Assembly (NCBI GenBank): GCA_951394045.1
Contig: OX595993.1
Coordinates: forward strand, 1,426,001-1,490,000
Reading direction: 5' to 3'
Source: Nitzschia sp. DOCU1
Lineage: Eukaryota > Bacillariophyta > Bacillariophyceae > Bacillariales > Bacillariaceae
DNA: 64,000 bases
Part shown: piece after piece, positions 22,016 through 32,250 of the stretch
Layout: each line of letters begins with the position of its first letter
How positions within the stretch are numbered: the stretch's first letter is position 1
The notes under the pieces: model-generated
The model's database searches: none
What the model was told of the DNA's origin: nothing
Seen by the model: the letters and a program-made list of their open reading frames with translations, nothing else
Translations under genes and position numbers: made by a program

Positions 22016-23095
22016 ATGGGCGACGGAAAAGCGATAACGATTTCGACGGGCAGTGGTCAAGGCGGCACGCCATCTCGGGTCACGGCCCGCCGCACGGCTG
22101 CTCGTTACACAAGTCGAGCGTCCACTCGGACCTTGCAAAGCGTCCGTGCTCCCGTTGTATTGGAGATTGGATCCAATATCATTCGCGCTGGTTATGCGGA
22201 TAGTTTTCAACCTACGCATATGATTTCTGTGCCTGTGACGGAGGCTGCCAGCTCGACGATTGGCAATTACACCGAGGCGCAGTGGTATGTCGCACTCAGT
22301 CCTTGGATCGATGCGGTCTATGATCGACTCTTGTGCAATCCCAACACTCGCAAGGTCATGGTGCTTCATCCTCAACTGGTGGTACCGAAAGCATGGCAAG
22401 TGGCTCTCGAACAAATATTGTTCAACAGGGGAGTTCCGGCTGTGACGTTTATGAGCGCCTTGCATATTCTTCCCGTCGCGCAAGGGTGGAAACGAGGCCT
22501 TGTGGTTCACGTGTCACGAGATGAAGCCGTTTGCATTTGTCATTCCGATGGTCATTTGCTGCCTTTTACATATCAGAGTGTTCCAGAATGTGGCTATCGG
22601 CATTTGTTGCAAGACTCCTCCAAACTTCAGCGCGAGTGGACTTCCAAAATGGACTTTTTGCTGCTGGACGAGCAGCACAATCCAAATTCCTTTGTCACGG
22701 CACTGCTCAAGTGCTTGGATGCGTGCCCACGTGACATTCGATACGATGTGATTCACAACATTGTCTTTTGCGGCGACGGGTTGATGGTGATTCCCGATCT
22801 CGGCCGAAGGGTCGCCCAGCGATTAGAGCAAATCTTGGAAGGCAATCAGGCCGCATTGGAGACCAATGGTAGTGGTGATGGTGTATCCGGCGATGACGCG
22901 GCGTATATGACGACTGTCCCCGTTTCTGTGCAATCACTGCAGTCGTTGGCAAGTCGGCTGCGCATGATCTCTTGTGCTCCCTACCGGCCAGATATCATTG
23001 CCTTTACGGCATCTAGTCTTTGGGCAGCGACCTGGAATCGCTACGAAAGCGAGGAAAGTCGAATCCGCTGGAAATCGTCAGCTCCAGACTCATAG
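22016..23095 (+). CDS. actin-related protein, Arp10/dynactin Arp11-like
   Basis: 359 residues from ATG 22016, single exon. After a basic, low-complexity 45-residue leader the actin fold starts with VVLEIGSNIIRAGYAD, the phosphate-1 loop of actin-like proteins, but with Asn-Ile in place of the usual nucleotide-binding residues. It ends with IVFCGDGLMVIPDLGRRVAQ and a final SLWAATW segment, equivalent to the GG-x-x-x-x-G-F-x-R-L and W-x-G-G-S regions. The size and the decayed nucleotide site fit Arp10 (ACTR10), the pointed-end dynactin subunit that helps load cargo onto dynein. A divergent nuclear actin-related protein is the main alternative. Confidence 0.6.
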   Translation: MGDGKAITISTGSGQGGTPSRVTARRTAARYTSRASTRTLQSVRAPVVLEIGSNIIRAGYADSFQPTHMISVPVTEAASSTIGNYTEAQWYVALSPWIDAVYDRLLCNPNTRKVMVLHPQLVVPKAWQVALEQILFNRGVPAVTFMSALHILPVAQGWKRGLVVHVSRDEAVCICHSDGHLLPFTYQSVPECGYRHLLQDSSKLQREWTSKMDFLLLDEQHNPNSFVTALLKCLDACPRDIRYDVIHNIVFCGDGLMVIPDLGRRVAQRLEQILEGNQAALETNGSGDGVSGDDAAYMTTVPVSVQSLQSLASRLRMISCAPYRPDIIAFTASSLWAATWNRYESEESRIRWKSSAPDS

Positions 23096-23252
23096 TAATG
23101 CTAAAGGAGTTCAATATCTATCTACAATTAATGTACTTGAATAGTTAGTGTACTGGACTCCTCGCCTCTGAATTCTTGTTTTCGCTGTAAAGTCGTCCAA
23201 ATGTTCAACGTCGACTAAATAAACACCGACTATAGCGTGCATACTATTCTAT

Positions 23253-24593
23253 CTACATGTAACCTCTTCCTCGGCCTCGTCTTGCTGAAGGAAAGACTTT
23301 GGTCAAGGCAGTATCACCTTTGGAAGGCGGCTTACTCATAGACATGTCGATGCCCGCCTTGGAAAATTCTGAAGATTGCTTGAACTTTTTATTCGGGCCA
23401 GAGTCTCCTGATTTAGGCTTGCGCTTTGGCTGCGATGCTTTCTTGTCACCCTTTTCTTCCTTGTCCTCGCGAACGCCCTCTGTGGCAAACTTGGTAACCA
23501 GAAACGTCAAATAAGCGCTTGGGTTGTCCATATCGCGGCCACCTTTCTCAATGTACTCTGCTACTGCCGCTCGAACCACTGGCCCAGCATGACGCTTGCA
23601 TAAGGCAATCACTCCATCGTCCAATTCTCCTTCACGCAATTCGCCTGTGTCTCTGTATTCTTTCAGTATCTTATCGACGACTTCAGCAAAGTAATCCTCT
23701 TGTTCCTTTCGATACTGAGCGAGCTTGGCCTTACGCGTCTCGCTGTTCTTCTTTCCACCAGCACTACGCTCCACATTAATGCGGCGACCATTCAAAAACG
23801 TTTGATGTAGTTTCAACAATCCGTATAATAGTTCAGGATCTTCCACTTCGACAAATGCCATGCCCCGAGAGTTTTTCGATTTTCCATCCGTCAATATTCG
23901 AATCTTAACATCCTTCTTTTTGACTTTGAAATCGTTCTTTAGCTGCTCCTGAATATGCTGAAAAAGCTCTTCTTGCGTAGTTTCGTATGAAAGTTGCCCA
24001 ATAAATGCAATGTAGGGGTCATGGGTACGCTTCTTGCTGGACTTTTGATCTGAAGGGTTGGATTTGAGATGGGCGTCGTACCAGTCCAACAATTCTTGGG
24101 CGGTCATTCCAGATTCTTCGGCGGCGATAGCCTCTGCTTTTCGCTTTGCCGACCGACGATCCTTGGCTTTTGTTTCCTCGTTTCGATCAATCTCCTCGAG
24201 CTCTTTTTTCAATTTGGCTGCGGTGGCTTCCCGCTTGATGGTCTCGGGATCTTTTGATATGTCCTTCGTAGTTTGCTTTGACGTTTGCTTAGCATACCAC
24301 TCCATCAGTTCCGAAATAGGTATTCCCGCATCTTCTGCGGCAATAACTTCTGCTTTGCGCTTAGCAGATCGACGGCCCTTGGATTGTAGCTCGGATGATG
24401 CGTCAATGTCGGCCAGTTCCTTTTGGAGTCGTTCCGCAATTTCCTTCCACTGTTCTTCTTTGCTGCTGCTGGCATGGGTTTGATCGTTCGATTCGTTAGG
24501 TTCTTCATCTACTGGTGGATGATACTCCTCTCCTCGCGCCGCGGCACGTTGTTGGAGCCGTCGAAGTTGCGCTTGGGTTTTCTTTTTCGTCAT
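23253..24593 (-). CDS. nucleolin-like RRM protein with duplicated helical motif
   Basis: 446 residues from ATG 24593; the frame is open to 24773 and an earlier ATG near 24723 would add about 44 residues, but the stretch between looks like leader sequence. A charged N-terminal half contains two near-identical copies of RRSAKRKAE.IAAE..G....ELL.WY at about 74-103 and 147-175. One RNA-recognition motif follows at about 193-270, with RNP2-like IAFIGQLSY and RNP1-like SRGMAFVEV. A helical region (DGVIALCKRHAGPVVRAAVAEY) precedes a C-terminal basic tail that ends in an Arg/Gly run (RRGRGRGYM). The composition suggests a nucleolar or ribosome-biogenesis RNA-binding protein. E2F-like TTTTCGCGCC lies about 210 bp upstream. 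Confidence 0.8.
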   Translation of the reverse strand: MTKKKTQAQLRRLQQRAAARGEEYHPPVDEEPNESNDQTHASSSKEEQWKEIAERLQKELADIDASSELQSKGRRSAKRKAEVIAAEDAGIPISELMEWYAKQTSKQTTKDISKDPETIKREATAAKLKKELEEIDRNEETKAKDRRSAKRKAEAIAAEESGMTAQELLDWYDAHLKSNPSDQKSSKKRTHDPYIAFIGQLSYETTQEELFQHIQEQLKNDFKVKKKDVKIRILTDGKSKNSRGMAFVEVEDPELLYGLLKLHQTFLNGRRINVERSAGGKKNSETRKAKLAQYRKEQEDYFAEVVDKILKEYRDTGELREGELDDGVIALCKRHAGPVVRAAVAEYIEKGGRDMDNPSAYLTFLVTKFATEGVREDKEEKGDKKASQPKRKPKSGDSGPNKKFKQSSEFSKAGIDMSMSKPPSKGDTALTKVFPSARRGRGRGYM

Positions 24594-25459
24594 GGTCGCA
24601 AGTTTTGTGATGGTGCAAAAATCGAAAGATTTTGCGTCGAAGAAAAATTTCGTGGACATGCGGACATCGGACGCAGGCCGGACGGAAATCGCGCGAAGGA
24701 AGCGTTCGAGGTAGTCATTCATCATTTTGTTTGACCAATCCGAACATTCCTCGTTGTAGTGTAGTAATATCACCTTATCAACACCGTGCGCCTGCCGGGC
24801 TAAATTTTCGCGCCGTACATTGGGTACGTGCGCCTACGGCGCACGACGGGCCAATTCTGCCTCAACCTCCCCAATTTAGCCTGGCGGCAATAAGAGGGAA
24901 TTTTCCTGCATGTGAGCGTCCCCTCGATTCGTACGACATGATGATGTCATGCGTTTTCCCGCGCCGCCAAAAAAGGGGGACCTTAAATAATTGCATTGGT
25001 TCGCCTGACAAAAGAGCGTTTCACGCCTTCCCACTTTTGTACTACATTTTACGAGCGCCCCACGTAAGAAAACTTGCAAAGCAATTCTGCCCCTGCAGTC
25101 TGAAACAATATGTACTTTCTGGCCCCCAAATCGATTCGGTGTAGGAAGTGTACTACCTGGTACACGTATCATCGTTAAAGCGAAAACTTTTCGAAGCGGA
25201 AAGGCTACGCTAAAACGCGTGGAAATGTGCCCATACTTAACTTCCCCCACTTTTTGCCCAGCATTGGCATCGTCGCGATCGCCCCGATGACCGTCACAAA
25301 CGCAACTTTATTTTTGCGTCTTGACCATGACAATGCGACTCTTTCAAGGCATTTCTTGCGAATCTACCTTGGAACTGATCAAAGCTTTTGCAAAGTCATG
25401 TATAATAAACTACTGGTTAGTGAAGTAGCTAAGCTAAACTCTTTAAATCCATGTAGTTC
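24594..25459. other. intergenic between RRM gene and Crypton-like element
   Basis: No gene is supported. Features seen: TTTTCGCGCC at 24804-24813, a GTGCGCC-TAC-GGCGCAC hairpin within 24827-24845, AATTTAGCC at 24872-24881, and a CCCGCGCCGCC motif at 24958-24968. The left end of the Crypton-like element must lie between here and 25460 but no boundary repeat is certain. Confidence 0.45.
24827..24845. repeat. short perfect hairpin upstream of the RRM gene
   Basis: Arms CGTGCGCC and GGCGCACG are separated by TAC. It lies about 235 bp upstream of the minus-strand RRM gene start and could be a protein-binding dyad. Confidence 0.6.
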
Positions 25460-26185
25460 TTATTCAGTCGCGAATTTTCCTCTTGGCTTGCCCTTGGTGA
25501 TGATTTCTTGTTGTTGCAAGTAGCCAAGCATGTTGGAGAGCTTGCCCTTGCATTCTATTGCAAAGATAGATTCCCAATCCCTGATGACGTCGTCGTTAGT
25601 TATGTTTTCCAATGTGGCCTTCCTCTCAATGGCCTGGATGATTCGCAGTAGCTTGCTGAACCTCTTGTTTTCCTTTGGGGCATGGTGCTTCCTCCATCTT
25701 GCCTTCCACTTGCTATGGAGAGCCGCCATACCGCCCTCAACGTCAGTAGGAAACCTGCTATTCGTCCCATGAAAGTGACCCCACAACTCATGAAGGCTTG
25801 GGTAGCAGTCCTGAGCCCTCATGTTGGACTCTCTCGCATGGTCAATGGACTGGAGCATGGTCGTTGGTGCTAGTGGTGGTGGCGGAAGAGGCACCGGCAT
25901 ATCCAACTCCATTTCGCGAGCACCTTCAACAGAAGTAGATTGCTGCATCAGGGAGTGCCCCATGACAACCATGGACTCCCCAAGTTGTTCCAACACTGCA
26001 CTATGCTTGGACTCCAGTTCTCGAATTATTTGCTCATGCGACTCTTGCAGCATCGACTGCAAATCCAACACTTGTCGTCTATTTGCGTCTAGCCGCTGCT
26101 GCACACCAGGAAGAATCATTTCAATACTTGCATCAAGTGGGGAGGACGCCTGCTGAAGCTCTGTCTTCATTGTCTCACAGAATGC

Positions 26186-26348
26186 CTGTAGCAGTAGGGT
26201 AGTAGTGAACAACACCATAGCAGGAATTACCAGGTATTTCGCGCAAAAGATAAAAGGAGCGATATTTTTAGTGTGAGCAAATATGGAATTGCCAGTTATT
26301 TCAAATAAGGAATGACCAGGTATTTCGCGCGACCGGTAGTAAGCTTAC
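26186..26348 (-). other. intron 2 of the Crypton recombinase, with internal repeats
   Basis: Donor GTAAGC at 26348 and acceptor CTACAG ending at 26186, 163 bp, phase 0. Inside are two copies of ACCAGGTATTTCGCGC (26229-26244, 26315-26330) and a weaker third copy near 26285-26305. Confidence 0.65.
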
Positions 26349-26582
26349 CGCAAATGCCGTCGAGGCCAAGCATGGTACATGAGTAATGATCGGATGCCCC
26401 TCCAGACGATCTGGGTGCTCATTACACATCACTGCCATGTCTTGTAGGAAGATAATGTTAAGCTCCACCATGAACTCCAGGAAATGCTGCGCAGTGTAGC
26501 ACTTGGCATTCTGTGCATTGGCTGCGAGAACTTGCGCCAGTCCATGAAACACCCATCGCCCAATTGGAGTTTGCTCTTGCAG

Positions 26583-26628
26583 TTCTTGGCAGGGAATCAC
26601 TACAGTTCTTGGCAGGGAATCACTACAG
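26583..26628. repeat. 23-bp tandem duplication
   Basis: Two adjacent exact copies of a unit with core TTCTTGGCAGGGAATCACTA, followed by the start of a third (AGTTCTT). It lies in exon 2 of the Crypton recombinase and is not a multiple of three. Confidence 0.92.
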
Positions 26629-27102
26629 TTCTTTTGTTGAAGTGAATGCCATTCCCAGTAGCAAATCCTCCCAAGCGACGAATGGCCTTCATTGGAAGCT
26701 TGGTAGAGTATCGTGCAGCCTGCATGCTGGGATTCCAATTGCCGAGGCGACGAATTTCCTCACTCTCTATTTCCAGCATTTCCAGGATCTTAGCCCCCAT
26801 ATTTCGGCCGAGGTGCGCTAAGTGGGTAAGAGCAAGGCCCAAATGCAGTAGTATTGCTTTTACTGCTTTCGCATAAGTGCTGGTTTTCATGCTCTTAGTG
26901 TAGTCGGTGCCCACTCCCGAAATAAGGAGCTTCACCGAGAACCAAGATGCGTTGTTTGTCCAGTCGAAGTTTTCCTCACTAAATTCTTGAGTCAGAGCGA
27001 ACCTGACCATTAAGTACATTGCTAGTGCACCTAAAGGACACAGCAGAACATTCTTATGGCGTGTAGCACGGCCATAGAGCACCCTGCCCTTGTTGGTTTT
27101 GC

Positions 27103-27180
27103 CTGCAGTTTCGTTCAATTAGAGGTTTACTTAGATGGAAATTCTGTAAGTAAAAAACACTGCGGAAAAAATAGGCTTAC
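27103..27180 (-). other. intron 1 of the Crypton recombinase
   Basis: Donor GTAAGC at 27180, acceptor CTGCAG ending at 27103, 78 bp. It joins FGEG to KTNKGR, a junction conserved in Ndc10-like recombinases. Confidence 0.82.
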
Positions 27181-28015
27181 CTTCCCCAAATTGCATGATC
27201 ATCACACACAATGGATTCACGTCCTCATCTTTTTTAACCATAATTTTCATCATGTCGCTCAGTTCGCACTTATGCAGCGTTTCGCACCGCAATAGGCCGG
27301 CGATTGAAAACAGCAACGCAAATCTATTGCGGAGCCATTGAAGACAGTATCTCCCAGACTTGCTCTTCTGAAAGAAAGCATCCTCTAGATCATCAAATCT
27401 TTCCACTGCATTGCAGGGACCAAAGATTTTATCAGCTTTCTCTTCATAGGTTTCCTTTTTGTGCCTGGCCTGTCGCTGCTCAGCCATCTTTACCAGATCT
27501 TTTGAGTGCGCATTCCACACAAACTCCCAGCCAAAACCAGTCAACCCTGTGGCTACATGGCTATCATGGATCTTTTTCAACCCAGCTCTGTACTGCTGGA
27601 TTGCAGATGGACCAAGGCCATTAACAGGATGAGGAATTGCATAGTTGGGGTCATCATCCTTCTTTTGGTAGTGGGCCTGGTATGAATCCAGCACGTCTTT
27701 GTAGTCCAGGGGGTCAAAACCATGGCCAGACTGTCCCTTTTTAGTGCGAAAGACTTGGTAGAACATAAAGTCATAGACCTTGTTTGCATTCATGCTAGTA
27801 GGGAATGGATCATCCCTGCTAGCTATATGACTGCAGTAGGCTTCCCATTCTTTCTCCACTCGACCATACACCACCTGAGTGTTCTCCGGCACAGCTTGGT
27901 TCGCCACACTGTGGGCTACTGCCTGCAAACGAGCAACAATAGCATTTTCTGCTGGATGAGGTACTATAGGGGGCTCTATAGAGTCCTCAGGGATACTGGC
28001 ATCATATTCTATCAT

Positions 28016-28491
28016 GGTTATCTTTCAAACAATGAATGATGAAAGACAACCCCGGCGACGACGACGGTGGCTATCGTCCGCCTCCAATGCAATCGTGCCG
28101 GCCATCGCTTTGCAAGTCGCCCCCAAATCGAGCACCCACTGGCGAACGGGAGGAAGAATTGCACACGTAATGGGGCTTTAAATAGACGTCATCGGCTGTC
28201 GGAGTGGTGCGAGGCAAAAGGAGTCCCGAATAATCCGGAAGTGTGCTGCTGACGTCACCGAAGAGGCAATAAGCTGACTTATTCCGGCCGTCCGACATGC
28301 TCGATTAATTTTGACGCTCCAATAAGTCAAAATATTGCCCCCCAAATTTAGCCTCGCAGGCAAACGCGGCAAAAAATTTAAGCCCAAAGTTATAATAATA
28401 TTGCCGATAGACTTCGTTGCTTCTCGCATCATATGCATAGACGACTATTGTAACTGGTTTCGAGTTAAATCAATTTTACCATCCTAGCTAG
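28016..28491. other. intergenic between Crypton-like gene and nucleoporin-like gene
   Basis: No gene is supported. AAATTTAGCCTCGCAGGC at 28344-28361 matches, in inverted orientation with two mismatches, 24790-24807 on the far side of the Crypton-like gene. Other short motifs (GGCAATAAG, AATAAGTCAAAAT) also occur here. Confidence 0.45.
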
Positions 28492-31400
28492 CTACTCTTC
28501 GTCCGAATAAGATTCTTCGTCCGAAGAATAATCATCGCCATCGCTTGACGAATCGTCGTACTCGCTTTCGTCGTTATCCCTCTTCTTGGTAACTCGGGCG
28601 GTAAAACCGGTCGACAATTGGGGGGGAAAAGCAGTTTTGGATCCCATATCAGTGGGCTGTGTGCCAAACGAAAATGGAGAATCTTGCGTTGCCTTGGTCC
28701 CAGCTACCGACGACGACATGGATCCAAATGTGAAAGGACTGGGATTGGACGAAGCTGACGTTGCCAGCGAACCAAAGGATGGCATACTCGAAGTGTTCGA
28801 AGCCGACCCGAATGTAAAAGGGCTAGGACTGGTGGCAGAAGTAGTACCAGCGGCTCCAAAGCCTGATTTCAGGGCTCCACTGGCAAAGCCGCTGGAACCA
28901 GCCGACGTTGCTAGCGAACCAAAGGATGGCATACCCGAGGTGTCTGACGCCGACCCGAATGTAAACGGGCTAGGACTTGTGGCAGCAGTTGTACCAGTAG
29001 AACCAAAGCCCGCTTTCGGGGCTCCACTTGCAAAGCCGCTGGAACCAGCCGACGTTGCCAGCGAACCGAAGGATGGCATACCCGAGGTGTTTGACGCCGA
29101 CCCGAATGTAAAAGGGCTAGGACTGGTGGCAGAAGTGGGACCAGTGGAACCAACGCTTGCTTTTGGGGCCCCGCTCGTAAAGCCGCTGGAACCTTCTCCG
29201 ACATGCAGTGACGAAGCCACAGCGCCAAACGAGAACGGACTCGAGTCCGTCTTACTACCTGCCCCAAAACCAAACGAGTTACTCGCTGTGGCCGTGGCAG
29301 CCAAATTTCCGAAGCCAAGTGTTTGGAGCTGCCCCAGGCCCGGTGTTGATCCGAACGCAAACGGGGCGGGCGCCTTCACCGTTTCTACCTCGCATCGAAC
29401 TTCCTTTCCATCGACAATCTCCCCGCAATTGACGATTTCCACAGGATCTTCCGGGCGCTGTTTGGGAGTCGTCTTGAGGTTACCGATTTTTTCCACGACA
29501 TCCATTCCAGAAGTAACTTCACCAAAAACAACGTGTTTTCCATCCAAACTGGGACAGGGGCGCAATGTGAAAAAGAACTGACTACCGTTGCGATTGGCAC
29601 CATTGTTGACTGACTAGTCCCTTTTTGGAATGCTGCAAGAAAGATTCATCCTTGAAACGTCCTAATGAATCGATGCCCGGCGCGTTCGGTTCGTAGATCG
29701 ATTCGCCCCCCGTTCCATCACCTTTTGTAAAGTCTCCCATTTGCACGCAAAATAGGGGGACGACTCGATGTACCTTGCTGTTCTTGTAGCACAATGGCTT
29801 GCCCAACCGACCCTTTCCTTTCGACCCTGTGCACAATGCTTTGAAGTTATCGCAGGCCAGGGGCACCTTATCGCGAAATAATTTCACAACAACTGTGCCA
29901 GCTGGCTTGCCGCCAATCGTAAACTCCAAAAAGCAAGAGGGTCCATCTCCTGTTGGTAGCGGATACTTGGACGTCGGCGTAGGTTCGTACTTGGCTTGTA
30001 GTTTGCGAAATAGTTCTTCTTCGTTGCCCTTGAACTTTTCGAGAGTAGCCTCCACCGTATCCAGCTTCTCGGGATTGTGCTTTTTGTAAAAGTCGATTAA
30101 ACGACTGCGGTAGTCGGAAGTGGAATCGGGTGTCGATGGCTTGGAAGCCGATCGGGGCTCGTTGTCACCCGCCTTTGTGGGCGTTGGCGTACCAGATTCC
30201 TTGGTTTTTATGTCTATGGATGTGCTGCCGACCAAAGGAGTCGTGGTCGTTGGTAGCGTCGTGGTCGCACCAAAGGTAAAGGGACTAGGAGCCGTTGTAG
30301 CCCCGCCCAGAGTGTTTGTAGCACCAAAAGTCGTTGTACTCCCGAAAACAGATCCGGACTTGGCTGCGTCGCTCCCAGTGCTCCCGGTGTTCGATGTACT
30401 CGCTGCTGCAGATGCAACCGCTCCGACAGAGGTATTTGTGTCCTTCGTCACCCCAAAAGTAAAAGGACTAGGACCCGTCATAGCCCCAAAGAGTGGTTTA
30501 TTAGTATCCCCGCTTGTAATACCAAATGTAGTCGTACTTCCGAAAATTGATCCTGACTTGGCCGCGTCGCTTCCAGCGCTCCCAATGTTTGATATAGTCG
30601 ATGGTACTGGTGCAACAGCTGCGCCAGAGGCATTTGCGTCCTTCGTCGCCCCAAAGGTAAACGGAATATGACCCGTCATAGCCCCAAAGAGTGGTTTGTT
30701 ATTATTCCCGCTTGTAATACCAAACGTAGTTGTACTTGGCTCACTTGCCACACTGGTGGAAGGTGGGGATGGGACCAGGTTGATATTGGCAAACGGGGAG
30801 CCGGACTTGGCAACGCCAGCAGCAGCAAATGTCGACTTGGAGGATGCATCACCTGTGCTACTTGATGCCGTCACTGGTGCCGAAACAGATATTTGCTTGG
30901 ACGATGATTCGTCAGCACTACTTGTGCCAGTAGGAGGATTCGGCACCAAATTTATACTGGCGAAAATGGAGCCAGAGTCACCTTTGGACACAGGCGCCGA
31001 AAAGGCAGAGGCAGTGGAGATAGAACTTGATGCAGGGACCACAAGAGATGGCTGAGCAGTAGTCTTCTTTTTCACGGCACCTGGATTTCTGACTTTTCCC
31101 TCTGGCTTAGCGACTGCAGGAGTCTGCGACATACTGGCAATTCCAAACGAGAATGGTTTCGACTCTGATGCGACGGCGTCCTTCTCTTTCTCCATTTCCA
31201 GAGCCGGCTTGGAGTCTAAAGATGCCAACCCAGAGGAGGGGACGAGGTTGATATTTGCAAAGACAGGCCCAGTGGTATTGGTAGCTGATGTTGCTGGCGC
31301 CGGCACCGATGGCGTCAAGTTGATTCCAGAGAATATGGACGAATTCTTTGCTTCTGGAGGTCTTTCCCGTTTTTCCACAGATTGCGTAGACAGAGTTGAT

Positions 31401-31888
31401 TCGCCGAAAGAAAAGGCGCTGACATTGCTTGTCCCGAGAGAACTGGCAGGTGGCTTTGCAGCCGAACCGATCGAAGGTGTCAGTTGCACGTTTCCGAAAA
31501 TGGAACCTGTATGGGATGTCGTTTGTTGACTGGATCCAAACGCGAATGGATTGGAAGGTGCCGATGTCGATGCTCCAAAGGCTGGTTTGCTCGACGGGGT
31601 CGACAATGTCGCAGCACCAAACGAAAAATTTGGCTTGCTACTAGCTGTCGACGTAGTCAAACCGACATCAGAGATTGTCATTCCATTGACCTCATTGATC
31701 AAAGCTGGGGTTCGACTACCTGACGGAACTGCAGCGCTGCTCGTAGACGGAGCCGCCGCCTGGGGCTTGTCAGGAGATAAAGGCGTTAATTTTGGTCTGG
31801 GAGCATTTTGCCATCGTGTCCTTCGTTTCTGGAACCAGGCCAGGTCTTCTTTTCTTGTTACGCCGGCATCTTCTGTTGCCAACTTCAT
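28492..31888 (-). CDS. FG-repeat nucleoporin fused to cyclophilin-type peptidyl-prolyl isomerase, frameshifted
   Basis: ATG 31888 opens 768 codons, then the frame breaks and resumes to a stop at 28492. The N-terminal 600 residues are Ser/Thr-rich with many FSFG, FTFG and SIFG repeats typical of the permeability barrier of nuclear pores. A helical block ([20 protein letters not shown]) precedes a cyclophilin fold: [32 protein letters not shown] and [11 protein letters not shown]. More FG repeats and an acidic tail follow. The break lies at about 29606-29612 where the conserved VSMANNG stretch has lost five bases; adding five gives a whole number of codons (1134 with stop). RanBP2/Nup358 also ends in a cyclophilin domain. 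Here the cyclophilin is embedded between FG blocks. Function in nuclear transport is inferred. Confidence 0.75.
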
Positions 31889-32250
31889 TCTAGGCTCGTT
31901 GGAGTAGTGTCTTTAGGGGTTGCAACGAAAGTGGCAGCCTGTGATCCCGGTGCGAAATGGGACCATCATTGCATCGTCGACCATTATCATCTTCTGCCGA
32001 CGACCATCATGCACAGCAACCAACTAATAAACGAGTCAGTCGCGTCTTTTGCAGTGAGAGTCACGCTCACCGCGACCTTCGACACATTCGAACAACTATT
32101 TTCGACTAGTCCGACCTTGAACAATCTATGAATACACCACAATGAAATGAAGGACGACAACATATCGTACTGTCCCGAACCTCCTGTAGTTCTATGAATA
32201 AACCGCGATCCTATTCCTCGTTATGATCATATAGGTCTACTTTGGCCTCA
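31889..32250. other. intergenic, no gene seen
   Basis: About 360 bp between the nucleoporin-like start and the PP2C stop, both minus strand. It should contain the nucleoporin promoter and the PP2C 3' UTR. Confidence 0.45.

Larger units (their letters stand above)
25460..28015 (-). mobile_element. Crypton-type tyrosine-recombinase element (coding core)
   Basis: One minus-strand gene in three exons fills this segment and encodes a tyrosine recombinase with Ndc10-like and GCR1_C-like regions, the content of Crypton DNA transposons known from fungi, oomycetes and other stramenopiles. Cryptons move through a circular intermediate using the recombinase and have no long terminal inverted repeats. 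True ends are outside the coding core and not certain. The gene lies between an RRM gene and a nucleoporin-like gene, both ordinary host genes. Confidence 0.75.
25460..28015 (-). pseudogene. Crypton tyrosine recombinase gene broken by a 23-bp tandem duplication
   Basis: Exons 28015-27181, 27102-26349 and 26185-25460 use GT-AG introns. Exon 1 starts at ATG 28015. The Ndc10-like part reads FGEGKTNKGRVLYGRATRHK across intron 1. Catalytic elements of the tyrosine-recombinase set are visible: Arg in GLLRCETL, HLGR in THLAHLGRNMG, Trp in RRLGNWNP and the nucleophile Tyr in ARYSTKLP. A Pro-rich linker and a coiled coil precede a C-terminal GCR1_C-like block (ELWGHFHG...KWKARWRKHH). At 26583-26628 a 23-bp unit (core TTCTTGGCAGGGAATCACTA) is present twice; the second copy shifts the frame and gives a stop just after the catalytic Tyr. 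Removing 23 bp would leave an integral 764-codon frame. Confidence 0.75.

Noticed and set aside
24780..25250. A gene in the GC-rich stretch left of the Crypton element
   Set aside because: Open frames are short, start without ATG and show no domain; the region reads as promoter and element flank.
28586..29581. Plus-strand 331-codon frame over the nucleoporin-like gene
   Set aside because: It is the complement of FG/Ser repeats; the minus strand carries the cyclophilin domain.
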